Positions 35,640 to 46,086 of a stretch of DNA of 64,000 nt are shown here, piece by piece (the first letter of the stretch is position 1; every line of letters begins with the position of its first letter). Made by a program: the position numbers and the translations under genes. The notes beneath the pieces were generated by a model. That model was not told where the DNA came from and did no database searches. It saw nothing but the letters and a program-made list of their open reading frames with translations. This DNA is from Pseudofabraea citricarpa (Eukaryota > Ascomycota > Leotiomycetes > Helotiales > Dermateaceae), in contig JAPWGK010000032.1 of the NCBI GenBank assembly GCA_029641185.1, positions 186,001 to 250,000 of the forward strand. Reading direction: 5' to 3'.

Positions 35640-38075
35640 GGTCCGACCGTGGTCTGGTGAGGTAGGTCATTAGTTATATGTACCAACCAAGTCAGTTCTT
35701 TCTTCCCGTGCCGTGTCTTCTGAGGAATTGCTTGATACTCTACACGCCTATCCAAATCTTTCCTTTATATTCGAGAAAAGCCTTTGTACTTTGCTTTGAT
35801 TCGTTCGTGCTGCTTCTCAATTCTTTTAGTTTTGCGTAAAAGAGTTGTGCTATCAGTTAAAAAACCCCAAGTATGTGGATTCTTCGTTCATAGAATTGCC
35901 CCATTTTTACTGTTACCTCTTCACATGTCTCTGAAGCTCTGATAAATCTCTAAGGCAACCCAGTAAGGGTTTTAGCTACAGGTATATATACTATTGCTTG
36001 AGAGATTTGTTTCACCAGAAGTCGGTGTCGTGAAATCGACAAATTAAGTCCCGGACTTTCGACGGTACCTGTTAAGAGGCACTTCCATCCACGACCCTCC
36101 TGATATGCATAATGAACTTACCTCAATAAAAGCAGCTAAATGTCACATATAGCTTACTCCAAACCATCCCAAAAACTCCGTTGTCATCTCGCGCGCTGTT
36201 GTCAGAGCAAGCCTTGTTCGAAATCGCGAACCGATCCAACAGGATTCATCGATCGATATTGAAACCCCCCGTTTGAAACTCCTGAGACTCCATCAGGTCT
36301 TCTTTGGAAAGTGGCAGCTTCTCTGACAATCAGATTGAATCCTACCCCGCCCCCTGAGTTTGTGTTCGGATTCCTTGCCTGTAGGGCTTTGGTTGCACTC
36401 GAATTTTGTGTTATGGAAGGTAGGAAGAATACGCAGCCTTATATAGTGCTGGTCATGCGCATAAGCGAAAGGGGCATGCTACGTCTTGTAATTGTTATTT
36501 GGGCTTTGTGAGGTTGTAGGACTTGGTAATTCAACAGTGCCCGTGTGGAGCATGATCCTCTCGCATGCAAGTTTTCATGCCAGGCTTTTTAGTCAGTTTA
36601 ACACAAGGTCATTCCAATCTCTCGCTCTTCTTGATAGATGAATTTTCCCGATCGGAGAGACTTTCGCTATTTTCGAGTTTGGCAGTAAAACGCAAGTCGA
36701 CATTGTTCGAGACTTCGAGGAATTGGAATATGGTTCTGCCTAATTTATGGCGCGAATCGCCAAAGCAGAAGATGTCGAATATTTCAGTAGTATTCTTCCA
36801 GCAGCTGTCCTCCATTCATGAATGCCCCCCTCCCACTGGAGATCTATATAACCTGGCAAAGAGTGACAACAGGCCATCTACGACAGCAATAATCCAAAAT
36901 ACGAACATACCTCTGTGGAAGGGATTGGGAGTGTCGCCGTAGCTTCTTCTTCACACTGCGCCGGCATTCACAACCTCGTATTTTTGCATGACCGAACTCA
37001 AAAGATGTTGATGTATGAAAATATTCGTTCTGCTGCCATCTCTCCTCATGTTGTCACTTCCACGCCATCCCGTGGCATGCCCTGCGTTCTGATCCTTCCG
37101 CATTCTTGTTAGCGGGCGATCCGTTGCGGAAATAGCTGACTCGGATCTGTTTTGCCTTATCTCTCTGGGTTAACTTCCCGTCTCTTCCTTGAGATTGCTT
37201 TGTCTGAGACTGCTGAGAGTTTGACAGAATAGGAGAAGCTCTGGTGGTTATGATAGAGCTTTTATATCGGGAGATTCGCCTGCTCTTGGTTCAAGCAGTC
37301 AATCGCAGCTATCGCAACTTAAACCGCGTGCCTAGAAATTGGTCCAGGAATTTGATTCTCAAAAATCTAAAAGCTGCTAGTAACACCGTATGAGGGAAGA
37401 AACGATTCCATCTACTTGCTCAATGATTTACTGCAACGTGCGTGTATCGTTCATGCACATGAATAGATCACTTGCTGGTTACCTCTTGCCGACTTGGTGT
37501 CTGTCGAGATACAGTGCTAAGCGGAGACTCGCTTAAATCCCCTAAATGAAAAGGGGGATCTCAAAAAAATGGCCAATGTCGCCAGTGAATGTATTGTGGA
37601 ATTGATAGAATTATGGATAAATCCTTGTGGGGAGTTGAGTTTTGGCTTTGGGGATATATACACGTGCTAGGCTGAAAAGGCATGTCGAAGAAATAAGTAT
37701 GTTGTGTGTTTCGTGCTGAGTCCGCGTTATATCACGAGGAAGAAGTCTATGTGATGATTATATCGTGGCTCGCAGCTCTAGAAAAGCCTCATTCATATAA
37801 AGCTCTTAGTTGTTTAGTGGTGGGCGAGCAACTCAGCTTTTCATCACGTCACTCTCGAAGCAGGAAAAAGAAAGTTATGTCGTCGCTTCGGCTTTCACGT
37901 TTCTCCTTTTTACGCGAGGCGACTCGAACAGTTAATCCTATTGTTCTCCGCTTCAATGAAATTCAGCACTTCAATTCAAGAAAACAACAATACCAATATA
38001 AACTATTGTATCTAGATCCCCTCGATATCTCACCCTAGCTCTCTCACTCTCTCACTCTCTCACTCTCTCACACTC
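35640..38075. other. Gene-poor intergenic region
   Basis: About 2.4 kb without a supportable gene; frames at 36.3-37.1 kb lack motifs. It ends in a TCTCTCAC repeat run directly before the next start codon. Confidence 0.55.
38039..38070. repeat. TCTCTCAC octamer microsatellite
   Basis: About four tandem octamers immediately upstream of the first ATG of the 2EXR gene at 38076, so probably in its 5' leader. Confidence 0.85.
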
Positions 38076-39782
38076 ATGCACTCTTTCTACACTTTCTTTC
38101 CCAAACCAATCTCTCTAACTACACAAACCCATTTCTGCAACTACTCAAACATGAATCGCCCTTCAACTCACGCCAACTCGGCCACCTACAAATTTACCTA
38201 TCAACCTGCCGTCGTCATGGCAAATCCAAACTCCCACTCCCAAGACCAAAACCACCACCAACAACAGCAGCAACTTCACCGCGTTTGCAATACACTACAA
38301 AACCAACTCAACCAGCACGCGCAATACTTACATCGCATCAACAACAACGTAGCCACTCAATCCCGTCTCGCTGAAGGCCGCCTCGCAATCGAGAGCGCGC
38401 AGCGCCAAAGCCTTCGCACTCAAGACGCGCAACTGCAGACCCACTCGACGCAGCTGGAGACGCACACGGCGCAACTCAGCGAGATAGTCACGCAAATCAA
38501 GATACAATCGGCGCATCAAGAGACGCAAGACGTAGCGATGCAGCTCCAGAACGAACAGATGCAGGCACAGCAGAAACAGATTGAGCAACAAGCCGCCGAG
38601 CTGGAGCTGTTGAGGGCCGAAGTCGTACATTTCGCTCAGCACGTCGACCTTCTGCGCTTGCATAGCCAACTGCTCGCAGATATCCGGTCACGCGTGCGAA
38701 CCCACGAGACGCAGCTCGTAAAGCAGAATGTGGTCATTGACACATTCGACTCCCGTCTCGAGGCTCAGCATGTCCGTACGGAGGCGGCGCACGAGAGTGC
38801 TTTGTCGGCGACTCTCTCGAACACGAATGTGCTGCTGCGAATCGCGAGCCTGAATGGGACAAACAAGAATTGCCACAGCAATCTACTGCAGCTTTCTAAG
38901 CCTGTACCCCCCACTTCCTTCCGTCAATTCTCCAAGCTGCCAACTGAGATCCGCATCCGCATCTGGAGACTCTCGCTCCCAGACGGCAAAATCGTGCAGG
39001 TGGGCTACTCACACGTCGATACGCCAGGCTTCTACCACATCGATCCGCCAGAAGTGCCTGCGCTGTTCTTCACGTGCAAGGAAGCATACCAGGTTGCGAG
39101 GGCGGCGTACGACGTCTGTCTCGGTGGGGGAGACGAGGGCTTTTCCTTCATGACACCGGCGACTCTCGAATGGCTCAAGGAAGAAGAGGTCATCTCAGGC
39201 GGCGTGCATTACCAGCGGGACCGCGACACGATCCTGCTTGTCGACGACGCGCCCGATGCCTTCCTCGAAATCATCGACGCCTTTGGGGATGATGTGTGGC
39301 AGCATCGCAATATGAACATCCAGCAGCTGGCCATCGAGCACATCTTCAGCAGCGTGAGCTCGCACGCCTATCTGGACGCCGACAAGCTGATCAAGTCCAG
39401 CTCCAAGGCGCCGAAGTTGAAATCGCTCGTCTTGCTCTCGGATTGGTACCGCACGAGCAGCGGCGAAGCTGTCGGGGAACTGGATGCGGCACACCCGAAT
39501 ACGGTGGATTGGAAGATCAAGACGACCAAGATCAAGTTGATGTCGAGGGCCTTGTTGACCGAGTATGCCGAAGCGAGCGACAAGAACGAGAGAAAGTTCA
39601 AGATGCGCTCTATCTTGAAGTGGGCGTGTGGGAATTGTGGGAATGTCGACTGCTATGAGGAATTCCGCTGCCTGCACAAGAGTGCGGGATTGGAAGAGCT
39701 GTGTGCACACTGCAATGTGGCGAACAAGGTGTCGAGAACGGTGATAAAGACGGTTCAGGATGCTTTGAGCGATGAGAAGTGA
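38076..39782 (+). CDS. 2EXR-domain protein with Gln-rich coiled coil and Cys-rich C-terminus
   Basis: Single exon, up to 568 aa; Met codons at 38151 and 38217 are alternative starts. Residues ~60-230 are Gln-rich with heptad spacing (QLQNEQMQAQQKQIEQQAAE), a predicted coiled coil. Residues ~288-365 contain the 2EXR-type start SFRQFSKLPTEIRIRIWRLS and the matching FFTCKEAYQVARAAYD end; this fungal family is of unknown function. The C-terminal ~50 residues hold CGNCGNVDCYEEFRC...LCAHC, a cluster that could bind zinc. No signal peptide or membrane segment is present. A second 2EXR gene lies at 44.6-45.4 kb on the other strand; the two share only the short domain motifs. Confidence 0.82.
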   Translation: MHSFYTFFPKPISLTTQTHFCNYSNMNRPSTHANSATYKFTYQPAVVMANPNSHSQDQNHHQQQQQLHRVCNTLQNQLNQHAQYLHRINNNVATQSRLAEGRLAIESAQRQSLRTQDAQLQTHSTQLETHTAQLSEIVTQIKIQSAHQETQDVAMQLQNEQMQAQQKQIEQQAAELELLRAEVVHFAQHVDLLRLHSQLLADIRSRVRTHETQLVKQNVVIDTFDSRLEAQHVRTEAAHESALSATLSNTNVLLRIASLNGTNKNCHSNLLQLSKPVPPTSFRQFSKLPTEIRIRIWRLSLPDGKIVQVGYSHVDTPGFYHIDPPEVPALFFTCKEAYQVARAAYDVCLGGGDEGFSFMTPATLEWLKEEEVISGGVHYQRDRDTILLVDDAPDAFLEIIDAFGDDVWQHRNMNIQQLAIEHIFSSVSSHAYLDADKLIKSSSKAPKLKSLVLLSDWYRTSSGEAVGELDAAHPNTVDWKIKTTKIKLMSRALLTEYAEASDKNERKFKMRSILKWACGNCGNVDCYEEFRCLHKSAGLEELCAHCNVANKVSRTVIKTVQDALSDEK

Positions 39783-40172
39783 TGGATAGATGGATGGAGA
39801 TAGTTCGACTGTGGTCATCATGTGATACTGTGTAGGATGGGGGGTGAATGATACAGGGGGGTTTATGTTGGATTATGAGTGTGTTCTTCTGTATAGTCTC
39901 TTTGTATGTTGTTGGATAGACTGGTATCTTCTTTGCCTTCCAGACCATAAAAGAGTATGAAATTAAGCGAGCAGGAACATCCTGGAACTCTCCATTCTCT
40001 TTCTCCAGCTACTTCCATGCTAGATGCCTAAACTTCAGCAATATAAAGCCCCATCTCCTCTCTCTCATGAACATTTCTTTCACCCTCAAACCACTTTCCA
40101 TCCATACTCTCCAAAAAGCAAGCACTGCAAAGTTCACGACAACAACACCAACAACACAGAACAATCCCAGCC
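39783..40172. other. Short intergenic region
   Basis: 390 bp with the 3' end of the 2EXR gene and the leader of the next frame; nothing else seen. Confidence 0.4.
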
Positions 40173-40841
40173 ATGAGCGAATCAAGCAGCAAGTCCAAAC
40201 CCGCCTCTCTGAAAGTTCGAGTACTAATCCAGAGTCTAGAGCAACCAACGGAAGAAGAAGCAAAGGTTTCCTTCCAAATTCCAAAGAAGGCAAATCGGAA
40301 CAAGGGAAGAGGAATTCGGAAGGTGGCAGAAGACTACGGCTACGAGTCCGACAACGAAGAGAAGAAGGAGGAGAAGAAGCAGGAGAAGAGAGGGAAGACA
40401 ATCAAGCTTCCCGCACCAGTCTTTGATGCTGCAGATACCGGCCCAGTCATTGATGCTGCTGCAGATACCGCCCCAGTTCCGAGGATTCGCAGGGCCCTCC
40501 TCCCTCCACATCTCAGATCCAGATCCACATCCAGATCCACATCTACCGCCACTGCAACTACCACTGCAACTGCCCGCTCGAGCAGATCCACGAAAAAGAC
40601 ACCTCCAGCTCCAGCTCCAGCCTCAGATCCACATCAGCACAAGAAACCGCTCAGGAGAGGAAGTCTCCCGTCGCTCGGCCGGTCCCAGCCCACTGCCAAC
40701 GAACGACGACAAAGACAACAGAGGCGAGACGCAGTTCGAGCCCGAGAACAAGAGAAGAGCAAGCCAGCACCCAAGGTCTCAGATACCGCTCTCTCGCCGA
40801 TCGACGAAGAAACGATGGAGGAGGATCAAGAGGGCATGTGA
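40173..40841 (+). CDS. Hypothetical disordered basic protein, 222 aa
   Basis: Not recognised. Single open frame beginning in a good context (cagccATGAGC). The first ~70 residues are Lys/Glu-rich (VRVLIQSLEQPTEEEAKVSF, then a KKEEKKQEK run). The middle carries an RSRSTSRSTSTATATTTATA-like low-complexity stretch, and the end is basic with an acidic tail (IDEETMEEDQEGM). It is hydrophilic throughout, with no fold, signal or membrane segment visible. It may be a nuclear or RNA-associated disordered protein, but composition alone cannot show that. An antisense frame of similar quality is absent, which mildly favours coding. Confidence 0.5.
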   Translation: MSESSSKSKPASLKVRVLIQSLEQPTEEEAKVSFQIPKKANRNKGRGIRKVAEDYGYESDNEEKKEEKKQEKRGKTIKLPAPVFDAADTGPVIDAAADTAPVPRIRRALLPPHLRSRSTSRSTSTATATTTATARSSRSTKKTPPAPAPASDPHQHKKPLRRGSLPSLGRSQPTANERRQRQQRRDAVRAREQEKSKPAPKVSDTALSPIDEETMEEDQEGM

Positions 40842-42952
40842 GCACTGAGTTGGTATGCAGACCAGTCCGTGTTATGGCTGATGTATTGATGGCTGCCTGA
40901 GGGAGATAGAGGGGAGAGGAAGTGTTGGATCTGGCCATGGCCCGTGTTGATTGACTGAAGAAGGAGATTATGTTTTTTATGGGATTTGGATCTGGATTTG
41001 GGTTTGGGTTTGGGTTTGGGTTTTGGTTTTGTTGATGATTGGGATTTTGCCTGGAGTTCATGTACCGTTCAATCCGGTGAAAGGACCTGTGACAGTCATG
41101 ATGAAGAAAAACACCAGGGTGCAGCGTTTTCAGTCAGTCCGAACATAGACAGAGAATTGAGGATTTCATACACAACAGAAGTGCATTCATGCTTCAACTC
41201 CTCCAAAGCACCAAACCTCCTCCACCCCTATGAAGTCATTTATTGTGCTAAACGCCGGCAGTTGAACTTCCTGACATAGGTACCTTGAATTAGGTACACG
41301 AAACAAGTCATTGCATTCGGCATGTGCTGACAGATATTGTAGGATATGATCAAAAGTTATGTTCTGCTGATATGGTTGAACTGCGAAATCCTAAAACCAG
41401 CTCGAGGGCTACATGAAAGAGGAGAGAACATGGCTGGAAAGAAACGATGGCAGACTAACGATGTTGATGAGAGAGGGTAGATTAGTGATGAAGAGGAGGC
41501 TCGAGAACAGCTGGTGCAATTAAAGTCGAGGAAGTTGTACTACCGTGATCTTCCAAAAGCCCTGTACAAAACGGTGTAGGCTACCAGAAAGCACAAGATC
41601 ACTAAAGAGTCAATCAGAATTGGTTCAGAGCATTCATTGTCTATTTACTGGCCATCAAACTGAACACATCTCATAACTCCATTATTTGAAGTCCCTCCAG
41701 ATGCTACTTCTTGCCTTGACTTCATTTTCAATACTCATGCTTCAACTGCTTCCCAGTCTGCTCCCGTTCCAAGGTATTCGCCCAAACAAGACCCTCAGAT
41801 TTTTTCACGCAAGTTACCACCACTGTGCTTTTTGACAACCACAAGTACCATGTGGCATTGAGTTTCGATAGGGCCAGATTTTCCATTGCCATCCGTTTTC
41901 CAAGACTCAAGGCGGGCATATTTCATCCATTCCTACTTGCCATCACCGTACCGGGCCACATATTTGAGCTTCCGTTCCCCGCAGAGGTTTCAGCTGCACT
42001 GTTGAAAATCCTTCAGGTATCCTGGACCATTTGTACAGGGCAATCCTGATCGCCATGCCCGGTATTTTTTTCATCCAACCAAATGCTTGCTTGCTCTCTT
42101 GAAGCTGGGCTTTCTTCATCCTCAGAGATGTCGAAGGCGATTGCTCAAAACATGCTGGTCTCTCATCTGGCAAATGAACTGCCATCTGCAGCTTTGCGTT
42201 GATCGGCGAACTTGGAGTCTCTAGATTGTGCCTGAAGAATGCCAATGATATGCAACTCGAAGATATAAGCAATCGGGATCCAGTCGAAAAGGTGCAAGAG
42301 CTGCCTTCATGTTCAGCTAAGAAACCTGTATGAATTGGGGTCTTCAAGTTCTTACCTAGTCTTTGTCGATGTTGTCTGATGCGCTGAGTGGCCGAAGACC
42401 TTTCCAGATAGCAAGCGCAAAGCAGGGAGGGATATGCTCAACCAAGTATTGTGAAGGAACAAGTACTGTATTCCTTGAGTGTTGTAGAGACATTTACTAA
42501 TGATCGGTGTCTCGAAAATATGACCAAACGGGATTCAGTCGAAAAGACGTAAAAGTGACTTCAATCAAGTCAGACTGAGATGGCTGTACACATCTTAATC
42601 TTGCTTTTCTTCGTCTTTGCCGAGGTCATTTGGCGAACTTTATCGCAGACTCCTTCAGATGGCAGTGATTTGTTGTAAAACTGTAAAATGAAGCGCAAAC
42701 TCACATATCAATGTTTGGTGTCTCGAGGATCCTCAAGCAAAATCCAGTTGAGAGAGCAGGAAGGTGTTTCTAGGGCCTTGTCCAAGCTAGACCGTCACCG
42801 ACTGTTCAAGATTTCGCACACACAGTGCTCCTCGAGATTTTCGTCTTTATGGAAATATCAAATCTCCAAGAGTGACTTTGTGCAGTCTTGTGAGAACTGT
42901 CTGGAATTTGAGGTACAGGGTAATCAGCCCAGCCATGGTGAATGGTTCTGAG
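40842..42952. other. Gene-poor region with diverged repeats
   Basis: No gene supported. It contains the GGGTTT hexamer run at about 40996-41024. Three diverged copies of a segment built around CGGGATTCAGTCGAAAAG lie near 42270, 42530 and 42730. Confidence 0.5.
40996..41024. repeat. GGGTTT hexamer microsatellite
   Basis: About four and a half TTTGGG units, seen directly. It differs from the usual fungal telomere repeat TTAGGG by one base, but it is short and internal. Confidence 0.85.
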
Positions 42953-43310
42953 CCCATCTACGTTACATTCCGAAGAACATAAGTGAAAAAAGTAAGATAG
43001 AGGGTTATACACCCACCTAAATTGTGTTCCGAAGAATACAAGGTGCAAGACCAACGAAGGCATTGCGAAAAGTAAGATAGGGGGTTCTACGCCCGTCTAA
43101 ATTGTAGTCTCTTGCGAGAGCTACGAAAAGGTAAGATAGGGGGTTATGCACCCGTCTAAATTGTAGTCTCTTGCGAGAGCTACGAAAGGATAAGATAGGG
43201 GGTTGTGCACCCGCCTAATTGTACTCCGAAGAATACAGTTTGTAAGACCAGTGAAGGTACTCACAAAAGGATTGGTAGAATGGAGGGTTGTGCACCCGTC
43301 CAACTTCGTC
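42953..43310. repeat. Minisatellite with alternating 59- and ~80-bp units
   Basis: GTAAGATAG-GGGGTT-n-CACCCGTCTAAATTGTA units start at 42992, 43072, 43131 and 43190, with partial units on both sides (near 42953 and 43272). Spacings are 80, 59, 59 and about 82 bp. Each unit has a GGGTT..CACCC inverted repeat. The 59-bp type carries the palindrome-like CTCTTGCGAGAG; the long type instead carries TTCCGAAGAATACA and an AAGACCA..GAAGG insert. No coding frame is conserved across units. Confidence 0.88.
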
Positions 43311-44563
43311 AAGGCGCAAGCACCAAGACCGCCAGCCACCCGAAGGCGACGAGAGGGGAAAGGGGGGGAAGAGGGGGAGGATGGAAAGGGAAAGGCAAGA
43401 GAGAGGAGAAGAAGCCGGAATGGCCACGCACGAAGGCCAACCCATCCGAGGATGGGTTGGTTGTGTTGGCAAATGGATCGCGCGCGCGAGGAATGGAGAG
43501 AGAGAAAGAAAGAAAGAAGGGGAGAGAAGAAAGGAGGGAAGTTGTAGGGCAGTGGCAGCTCGCTAAAATTAGCGCGTATCCCCTCTCCCCCTCGTGGGCA
43601 CAAGACAACCGGTGCGCACGTGGTGAGTGAGCGAGGCTGCGAGCAAGCTGGCTACCAACCTATGGAAGTACCAAGGTACCAAGATAGAGGATACTCTGAA
43701 CACATTGCTAGCCTGACTGATGGAAACGCTGACAACTTAGCTTCGCTACTACAGCAGTGCTGTTGCTTTCTACTTCCCGGTGGTAACTACGCTCATACAT
43801 CTCATAACAAGGTAGACAAGTTGTCACTTTGGCATTTCTCTCAAACAAGCTATCTATCACTAACTTACTCGGGCAGATGGTAAAACAGCAGCGTGGCCTA
43901 ACCGGCACAAATCCCAACCAACACAAAAAGGAAAACATAGCAGTTCCAAGTTATCATATCAAGTCAACCAAGAATAGCCAGAACAGCAAGACCGAAAGAC
44001 GCAGAGTCTCTCGGTCTGGTTGAAATGGCCACTCGAAATCCAGAAGACATTGTCTCCTTCAGTATATCTCTGGTATACGAACTCGAACAGCACGCTTATG
44101 CATCATTATGAAAGCCAAAGCAAGTTGAAAGAAGCACATACGGGGCGGGTTCTCATCTCATGGTTTCGACAGCAATAATCAAGGGTTGTCATTCCTCTTC
44201 CTCCTCTGGTGATGACGACGACGATGAGTATGCGGTTTCGGCCTCCTTTCCATCCTATCATCTTGCAATAATGTGGAAGGGAGACTTACAGCCGCATGCT
44301 TATCGCTCGCTGACATTACCACCGCAAAGTTTACTTCGACGGGCCGACGCCCATGCATTTCTTTTGAGGTGTTTGTGTACTTGGGCAAGCTTCCTATTGC
44401 GGTGTTCTGACGCCGGCGCCAGGGCAAGTCTTTGGCACAGCCTGGATGACGAAGATTCACCTTCTGGCCATCTAGTAGCAGGGTATTATTTGAGGCTCTT
44501 TGGAACTGGATATACTCAAGATTAGTATACGCTGTCTCGTTCAGGATGGCCCTGTCGTCATTG
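43311..44563. other. Purine-rich and intergenic region
   Basis: 43.34-43.55 kb is strongly purine-rich (GGGGAAGAGGGGGAGG-like). A minus-strand frame at 44179-44460 follows the 2EXR gene and might be a separate downstream exon, but no in-frame junction joins it. No gene called. Confidence 0.45.
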
Positions 44564-45439
44564 TCAACCCCCCCCGATGCCAGGCCAATGCATATGATGT
44601 GTGACGAAAGTCACCTTCTTCACAGCCGGGAACAAAGTGAGAATAGGGCACACTTTCGATTCCACCCAGGCCTTCAGCCTGTCTTCAGCATCAACACAGT
44701 CACCATAACCAAGAGCCAAAATCTCTACCTGACGCAACTCATTCACATTGAAACATTCCTGGAGCCACGACACCATATTCCCATTCGACCGCCGAACCAT
44801 GTGTTTGTCAAGATATAGAGTATCTCTCCGAAAATCAAAGTATATCTGTGGCGTCACATTGCATGGTCCAGAGAATACGAGTTGGTAGCGTTGAATACCA
44901 ATCAAACGGGCTTCTTTACAGGCAAGAAGGACAGAAGGCGTGCGAGAGGTTGAATAGAATCCCCAAAAACTAGTGCTGGCGATAGGTTTGAAAAAGGCGT
45001 AATCCCCCTCTGGCTCCTCGCCGAGTGCATCCAAGTCTTCGCCAGAGTAGGGAGTTGGATCGTAGTTCCTCGACGAGGGAGGCGTTGAAATGGTGGCTCT
45101 GCCCGCAGTTACCAGCTCATCTAAGATATCCGAGTAATATTCACCCAACTCCACCCGCCTCTTGGTGTTCTGCTCATCGGCAGTACTCATGTTGACGACT
45201 CCTAACTGGCTACCATGAACCTGCCAACGCAGGGCAATCGCTCTTTCAGCATCGATAGCGTCATGGTCCAAGAATTGCGATGACCCCGGCGTAGAGTGCG
45301 GCTTGAGTAATCGCTGTTTGAGATGCACGATTCGGGCATCACGCAAGGCGAGCTTCCAGATCATTTCTCGGACCTCAACTGGCAGCTCTGAGAAGCGAGG
45401 GAACCGGCTGCATCCCGCAGACGATGTACTGAGAGTCAT
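44564..45439 (-). CDS. 2EXR-domain protein
   Basis: Single exon, 291 aa from the Met at 45439; an in-frame Met at 45520 would add 27 hydrophobic residues, but 2EXR domains usually begin near the N-terminus. The domain starts with CSRFPRFSELPVEVREMIWK and closes with VLLACKEARLIGIQRYQLVF, then IYFDFRRDTLYLDK, the standard order of this fungal family of unknown function. The stop falls directly after a run of eight G on the coding strand (encoding the terminal Gly residues), a likely site for a slip, so the true end could lie further downstream. No signal peptide or membrane segment in the preferred model. Confidence 0.8.
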   Translation of the reverse strand: MTLSTSSAGCSRFPRFSELPVEVREMIWKLALRDARIVHLKQRLLKPHSTPGSSQFLDHDAIDAERAIALRWQVHGSQLGVVNMSTADEQNTKRRVELGEYYSDILDELVTAGRATISTPPSSRNYDPTPYSGEDLDALGEEPEGDYAFFKPIASTSFWGFYSTSRTPSVLLACKEARLIGIQRYQLVFSGPCNVTPQIYFDFRRDTLYLDKHMVRRSNGNMVSWLQECFNVNELRQVEILALGYGDCVDAEDRLKAWVESKVCPILTLFPAVKKVTFVTHHMHWPGIGGG

Positions 45440-46086
45440 CCCAGAATAGCGCAGGCTTGTGTGTTGGGAACGAATATAATGTAGCCACAAAAGACATGAG
45501 ATGCTGACTCGCAGAGCCACTCAATCCCATGGCAGCTTCAGAACTCACCCCCGCATGCTATTACTGTGGAAAGCTGGCAATACGTGAGCTGGAGAGAGAG
45601 CACAGTACTGTTAAACAATAAGTATGAGACTATGCACGTCGTCCGTCGTCTCTCCGGAGAAAGGTTTAACCTTGTCCGTTCTGCTTAGTAACTCACTTGC
45701 ATTTTGCAATTCCAATTCCAATTCCATTTCCACTCCAGTTCCCCAGTGCAACAGCTGAATTCCTTGCCTAGATGATTGTTGGTGATATGGTTCTTTGGCA
45801 ACAGGAAATCATTCTATAAATCCCTTCTCTGTTTCTCCCCAACATCGATCAAAGGCCAATGGTTAAACTCTCCCCCGAGCTAGGTGGAAGCTTGCGACGA
45901 GACAGCGGCTGCAGGGATCTTCCCCAGAGGAATCCTAAACAGGCATTGGCTTTCACTTTCACACCCGTCTTCCATGTGAAAGATCGCTTCATCCTGCCGT
46001 CTTCTTCAAATCATGACCTTAAATGCTCACTGACACTATTCCTGGCCGATGCGTCGCTGCGCAGTTGCTAGACCTTGGAGACGACC
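45440..46086. promoter_or_regulatory. Divergent intergenic promoter region
   Basis: Separates the divergent 2EXR gene and the 1,243-aa protein gene. A CATTCTATAAATCCC string at about 45810-45825 is a plausible TATA-like site for the plus-strand gene; not proven. Confidence 0.4.

Noticed and set aside
33819..40841. Secondary-metabolite cluster around the P450
   Set aside because: No polyketide synthase, peptide synthetase, terpene synthase, transporter or regulator lies nearby, and the P450 itself carries a stop.
40996..41024. Interstitial telomere repeat
   Set aside because: The unit is GGGTTT rather than the TTAGGG used by filamentous ascomycetes, and it is short and surrounded by similar GGATTT slippage.
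43121..43630. Overlapping frames of 85-160 codons on both strands
   Set aside because: They are produced by the purine-rich tract and the minisatellite; no frame is conserved between repeat units.
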